Of a stretch of DNA of 64,000 bases, positions 58,789 through 64,000 are shown piece by piece. Position 1 is the stretch's first letter. Each line of letters opens with the position of its first letter. Position numbers and translations under genes: made by a program. The notes beneath the pieces are model-generated. The model had not been told where the DNA came from and searched no databases. It worked only from the letters and a program-made list of their open reading frames with translations. The DNA is from Ceraceosorus guamensis (Eukaryota; Basidiomycota; Exobasidiomycetes; Ceraceosorales; Ceraceosoraceae). The DNA lies in contig NW_020290041.1 in the NCBI RefSeq assembly GCF_003144195.1, forward strand, positions 1 to 64,000, read 5' to 3'.

Positions 58789-61176
58789 CTCAACAGAGCT
58801 GTCAGCTTCGCGGCCAAGTAGATCGGGTGATGTGACCTGATGAAGAGGAAGAGGAGGAGGAGGACGAGGAGCAGACGCATTCAGCGCTCGAAGTCCAGAT
58901 GGGAAGGTTTTCGTAAGCAGGACTAAGTACGTACCTGAATGTCGTCGGTGACAGATCTTGAAGCATGTCTGCCGGGCTGTCCCAAGACAGACGTTGCAAC
59001 AGCTCTGTCAGAATCAGGAAGAGTTGTGATCAGACGGTCAGCGCGCATGACATTGACGATCGGTCAGATCAAGCCTAGCACATACAGGAGTGCTACAAGG
59101 CTGAGTTGAGGGCCGAGAAACAGCATGATGATGTTGGGCAACCGATCTACACTTTGAAGTCAAAGTGTTGCAAGGCAATGTGGGCTACAAATTCTGAGCT
59201 TGCTGCGACTTGCGCAGTGTGAGTGTCACGGTATATGAGCTGGAGCCGACACGACCTGCGTGCGGTGCATAGAGCATATATAGCGAGCGGTCAAGAGCTC
59301 GGGTGGGGAGAGAACAACGGGCACGATTTGGCGGGACTGATGGGAGATGACGCTTGCCTAAATACGTTCTGCGAAGCTGCTCACGTTCCCCCTCCTTCTC
59401 ATCAATCACTTCTCGCCACCGCTCTCTCAAAACACTCGCCGAGGCCTAGCTGCTTCGAGTGCCGATCAGCTTTCAGCTTCTGGGGCACGCCACTGCTGTT
59501 CCAGGGCGGGGCCTTGCAAACGACCGCCTTCGCCGTGCAGACTCGCAAACGCCCACACGTAGCTCTGGCTGGATCACGCCTTGCGATTCAGCCAGAGAGC
59601 ACTTTGGGTGCCGCAAGGCCTACTGCGCCTGTCCACGCGCGGGGGGTGCGGTGACCTTTTGGCTGACTGGGATGTCTGCGTGTCTAGAACGCTGGATGCG
59701 CAGCGAAGCTGGCAGGTTGAGTGATGAGCGTGATGGATCAGAGCAGTGCCCGCCGCGCCTGCTAGATGGGCGGCGTTGCCACTGCTTCAGAAGGCCGTCA
59801 GGCAGAGAGAATCGTGGGCGTCTGCTTACCGCTCCTCGCTGCTTGGTGACTGCAAAACCTTTCCCCCCCCCCCCCCCGCGTCACTGGGCCTATGGCTGAT
59901 ACCCGCCCGCGCGTCGTCCGTTCCATATTGCCCGCGCATGGTGGTCGGAAGTCACGAGTGTGCCCTAGGCATCCGACACCCTCACGTCATCCACACCTTC
60001 TGCTGGCTCAGGTGGGATCGCGCTTCACACTAGACTGCGCATCCTCTGCTTCAGGTAGTCATCATGCCGCTTGAGTGGCGATGTTGATGTGCGTAGTCGT
60101 TGCGAGGCTTGATTCGACGCTCGATACGAGGATCAATGAGAATCACAATCACGAATGATGATGCTGTTCGACACACGCATGTGGAGTCGTGAGTACGAGC
60201 TCGAGGCTGACTGTTTATCGAGAATAATTTTAGCTGCGGAATAGAACGGAACAACGGGTCGGCGCCCGAGTCGCGCGGCAAGCCCAGCAGCAGCAGGGGC
60301 CGCCGCCATCATCCCATCGCATGCATCTCCCAGCAGCAAAGAAGCGATAAGTCAAACGTTCCAGCAGCGCAGCACGCAAGCAGCAGCAGCAGCGCTTGGC
60401 CTTAAGGTCGCTTTGCATGCAGCAGCAGCGAAACAAACGCCTGGCCTGGCCTGTCCATGCAGCAGCAAATGAGCGAAATCTTCATGCGCGAAACACAGCC
60501 GAGCCACGCAGCCATGCAGCCGTCTCTTCGCGGGCGGAACTGCTCGAGTGCCCGGAGATCAGACAATCACAATCGTGAATGGCCATCACCAGGCCAGCGC
60601 AGCTAGGTCGTCCGTCAAGTTTTAAGATTTTGGTGCAGCTGAGAAAGGGAAACGAATTTTTTGCGCTCCGTGCGTGAGCCAATCTGGCTGGCTGGCTGGC
60701 TGAGTGCGCGTTTGTCTGCTCCCTGCTTCAGCCGCTCCATCGTGGTTAGGGTTGACTAGCCGACCATGGCCACAGCCCGGCCTGCCCTGCGTCGATCGAG
60801 GTTCGTCGCATGGCTTCGCTTAGAGCCGGAGACCAGCAGCGCCATGCATTAGCAGTCGCGCAGACCCAAGCCAGCACGATGAGCGCCGCGGGCGGACCGG
60901 CGTGGACGCACGCGCTCGTTCCCGAGCAGACAGCCCAGCCCAGCCCAGCCATGCAGCAGCAGCTATAGCCGCTGGCCACGCCGATGAAGGAATTCAAGAG
61001 CGTGCGTGCATGATGAGTGCGAGAGTTTTTGCGTGCGTGCGTGCGCACGCGAACGAGCGGTGCGGCTTGAAATCTTGTGCGCTGCTCGTCCAGCTTCTTC
61101 TCCTCATTCCCGACCACCTCCCGTTGACCGGTTCACGTCTTCTAATCACCACTCAGTCTCCCCAGCATTCGTCAAA
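58789..61176. other. Intergenic region with poly-C and CAG tracts; AAC promoter
   Basis: No gene is supported in 2.4 kb, although frames up to 146 codons exist (59223-59654, 59459-59899). Contents: a run of 15 C at 59863-59877, CAG/CTG tracts near 60285 and 60380, CTGG repeats near 60690, AGTCACGAGT near 59950, and ATCACAATCACGAAT and CACAATCGTGAAT near 60141 and 60567. The last 100 bp before the carrier start are CT-rich. Confidence 0.45.
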
Positions 61177-62684
61177 ATGTGAGTCGTTCTTTATGATGTT
61201 TACGAAGACTCATGGTGCCAGCCAGTTGGCCAGAGGTTGACGCTTTCTTGCCTTGGTTCTCTCTCTCTGCGTGCAGGGGCACAGTCGTACGTTGGAAGCG
61301 CGATGGAAAGGTGACGTGCGCTGCATGCTGATTTCTGCTCTCTGCGAACAGGTTGACCCCTCCAAGCAAGGCACCAAGAGCCTCAGTGGCTTCGCCACTG
61401 ACTTCCGTGAGTGCACTGGCTCGCACGCACATCGATTTGCGAGATGCGGGTGTGAGAGCTATACGCTAAAGCCAAAGCGCCTGCTCTCACGCAGTCATGG
61501 GTGGTGTCTCCGCCGCTGTCTCCAAGACCGCTGCTGCCCCCATCGAGCGAGTCAAGCTCCTCATTCAAAACCAAGATGAGATGATCAAGCAGGGCCGTCT
61601 CGCTTCTCCCTACAAGGGTATCGGTGACTGCGTGAGTTTGCACAGGCGCTAGACTTTCCACTGGTTGAGCTGAGATGGAGACATGCGGTCTAACGGCGTC
61701 TTTTACTCCTGCAGTTCGGCCGCACCATCGCTCAGGAGGGCGCCGTCTCTCTCTGGCGTGGTAACACCGCCAACGTCATCCGGTGAGTGTGTTTGCATCC
61801 CTTGCTGTCTTTGCACAGCTTTGCTGATCCGTGCAAACCCGCGGCGCGTGCAGTTACTTCCCCACCCAGGCCCTAAACTTTGCCTTCAAGGACTTCTTCA
61901 AGAGTCTCTTCAAGGTCCCCAAGAGCGACCCTTACTGGAAGCAGCTCTCGGCCAACCTTGCGTCTGGTGGTGCCGCTGGTGCATCTTCTTTGCTCTTCGT
62001 CTACTCTCTTGACTACGCCCGTACCCGTCTGGCAAACGACGCCAAGTCTTCCGCCAAGGGTGGAGGAGAGCGTCAATTCAACGGTCTCATTGACGTGTAC
62101 CGCAAGACCCTCGCTTCCGATGGTATCGCTGGTCTCTACCGTGGTTTCGTTCCATCGGTCGTTGGTATCGTCGTCTACCGTGGTCTGTACTTCGGTATGT
62201 ACGACTCCCTCAAGCCCGTCGTCCTCACCGGATCTCTTCAGGGCAACTTCGCTGCGTCTTTCGCTCTCGGATGGGTTGTCACCACTGGTTCCGGTCTTGC
62301 TTCTTACCCTCTGGACACTATCCGTCGTCGTATGATGATGACCTCGGGTGGTACCGGACCCCACTACAAGAACATGCTTCACGCCGGTTCCGAGATCGTC
62401 AAGGCCGAGGGTGTCAAGTCTCTCTTCAAGGGTGAGTTGGGCACCCTTATTGCTTCTGCAGAGAAGAACGATGCAGCCAAGCATCGGAAGCCCGTCTGCG
62501 CGATCGGCGATCACGAGTTTGCGCTGACAGTCGTCACCAATCCGTGCTCCCGTCTCGTCTTCGCTCATCTGCAGGTGCTGGAGCCAACATTCTCCGTGGT
62601 ATTGCCGGTGCTGGTGTGCTTTCCGGTTACGACAAGCTCCAAGAGCTTCTCCTCGGAAAGGTCTACAGCGGTGGTTCCGGATAA
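61177..62684 (+). CDS. AAC: Mitochondrial ADP/ATP carrier
   Basis: Inner-membrane carrier that exchanges matrix ATP for cytosolic ADP. Coding exons 61177-61178, 61277-61310, 61352-61406, 61495-61631, 61715-61782, 61854-62431, 62575-62684; 327 aa. Three carrier repeats are present: [40 protein letters not shown] and [15 protein letters not shown], each with the PX(D/E)XX(K/R) signature; RRRMMM at about 256-261 is the diagnostic ADP/ATP carrier hexapeptide. The N-terminus is less secure. The only in-frame ATG I can splice is AT|G, interrupted by a 98-bp intron, giving [20 protein letters not shown]. If the 41-bp intron before 61352 is retained, an ATG at 61325 is in frame and gives [17 protein letters not shown]. 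Codon use is unusually biased to C-ending codons such as CTC, GTC and AAG, as expected for a highly expressed gene. Confidence 0.92.
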
Positions 62685-64000
62685 GCGAAGACGACTGTTC
62701 ATCAAGTTGCAACTCGTCTCTGCTTCTCCTCCCGCTCAAGTACACTCTACAAAACCCTCATTGTGTCGAAGTCCGTTTCACAACAATGAAAATACAGTCC
62801 TACATTCGCATGCGTGCCAGGATAGCGATGCCGAGAAGCGATGGCGCCGCAGGATTGTGGAAGGAGTGCAGCTCTTTCGGCCGAGAACACTAGACATCTT
62901 GACTTGAATGTGCTTGTCAGAGATTCGACCCTGATGGGACGCAAATTGAAGTTTGAGATGCAACCTAGACGCTGTGTGCTGCCAATGCCCCACGTTCAAA
63001 GGTGACTTGCACGAGACACATCGTACTGCTCGCGAGTGATGCCCGGTGTGTGGATGGATGCGGGTATGCTGTTTGCTGCTATTTGAGCGCGCGGCCCAGC
63101 GCGAGGGTGGACCGTGTGGCATGCACGCAACAGACTTTTGCGCAGGCGGACGGACAGACAAGTGCAGATGCTCGCACGCGTTGCGTGGTCAAGGAGATGG
63201 GGCCGGGGACCCGTGCATAGCAAGCAAGCACGTCAAAAGAATTGGTCTACATCTTTGCTGTCGTACCCCGAAAATGACGGGGCAATAACAAAACGAGCGA
63301 GTCCTCTCCTTCCGCGCTTTTGGATTGATGAATTCTATTTTGTTTTTGTGCTGCATCGATCAGGAGCGTACGGTGCGCAGGATCCATCCCATCCCATCCC
63401 ATCCGCCTTTTGTGATTCCAGCGCGTGCCTTAATTGTTGCTCAACGCGGCAGCATATATATATGCGGTCACGCCGTCACGGCAAGCGCGCTGGATGCTGA
63501 GCTCAGCAACAATTGCGCGCCGCGCACGCGGTGTAAATTGCGTGCCTGACACGGCCCCCCCTCCACTTATTTTGCGGGCGAGTCCAAGGAAAGCTAATTT
63601 GTTTCCTTTTTCAGGGTTCTTTTCTGTTCGCGCGAGCAACCTCCCTCTTCTTGCGACGTCCGAACGCTCCCACGCACATCCACACGCCATCTGGGATCGA
63701 CTTGCACGCGCAGCGCTTTGCTTAGCATCAGCTTGAGGAATTGTTAGGCTAACCCTTGTAGGCGCTCGCTGGCCTTCCTTACCCTCCGCGGCCCGGATCA
63801 TCTTTGCGTGGAATTGCAAGGAGGGGCCTATGAGGTTAGAGGCAATTCTACACGATGCAGGCGAGTCTTGTTGAGCGCTGCCTACATGGCACCTGCCAAG
63901 AATAAGCGCTGACAGTCGGTTGCGCCCGCTGTTTCTGCCGTTTATAGTGCACTTGCCGTCGAGGGATTGCGAGCGTGGGAGATGTTGCTTCGCGTCGCAT
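62685..64000. other. Intergenic region to the end of the window
   Basis: No gene is supported. Four copies of ATCCC lie at about 63381-63405 and TATATATA near 63455. Open frames over 100 codons are on both strands and overlap. A gene could begin beyond the right edge. Confidence 0.45.

Noticed and set aside
61873-62745. 290-codon open frame antisense to the ADP/ATP carrier
   Set aside because: It mirrors the strongly biased codons of the real gene on the other strand and has no domain of its own.
1-64000. CRISPR arrays, bacterial operons, prophage or plasmid features
   Set aside because: The window is intron-rich nuclear fungal DNA; the direct repeats seen are microsatellites or diverged duplications.

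Overview
The window is nuclear DNA from a filamentous or yeast-like basidiomycete, most probably of the Ustilaginomycotina (smut fungi and relatives). The evidence is gene content (USO1, an Aur1-type inositol phosphorylceramide synthase, VCX1-type exchanger, a WC-2-like PAS/GATA factor, POP2, ADP/ATP carrier), many short spliceosomal introns (mostly 65-120 bp) with GTGAG-type donors, high CpG outside one block, and dispersed intergenic words such as AATCGTGAAT and AGTCACGAGT. The class-level placement is an inference; no marker gene was compared.

Layout. 1-4.9 kb is repeat-rich and gene-poor: a hairpin behind a TATA-like box, a 221-bp tandem duplication whose copies differ almost only by transitions, a second diverged duplication, and a block (about 1621-2580) almost devoid of CpG. 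From 4.9 kb onward seventeen protein genes follow: USO1 (-), DDHD phospholipase (+), IPC synthase (+), Ca2+/H+ exchanger (+), WC-2-like GATA factor (+), UBX/SEP/UBA Cdc48 adaptor (-), mitochondrial bL35m (+), membrane alpha/beta-hydrolase (-), dienelactone hydrolase (+), large atypical kinase (-), 945-aa membrane glycoprotein (+), RRM protein (-), APC amino-acid transporter (+), Myb-like/coiled-coil protein (-), POP2/CAF1 deadenylase (+), an unrecognised basic protein (-), ADP/ATP carrier (+). Gene models were joined by hand; in all multi-exon models the summed exon length is a multiple of three and reading frame continues across each junction.

The genes alternate in orientation, giving divergent promoter pairs (USO1/DDHD, UBX/bL35m, hydrolase/DLH, kinase/glycoprotein, RRM/APC, Myb-like/POP2, unknown/AAC) and tight convergent 3' ends (146-290 bp in several cases). 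No operon-like pathway is evident. A loose membrane-traffic and lipid theme (USO1 tether, DDHD phospholipase, IPC synthase, Cdc48 adaptor) is present but is ordinary for a housekeeping region.

Most interesting items: the CpG desert and transition-biased duplication at the left end (a likely footprint of methylation or RIP-like mutation), the 7-, 10-, 22- and 24-bp exons in the DDHD gene, an ADP/ATP carrier whose ATG appears split by an intron, and an 11-copy GTGAGT array identical to the genome's own 5' splice consensus.
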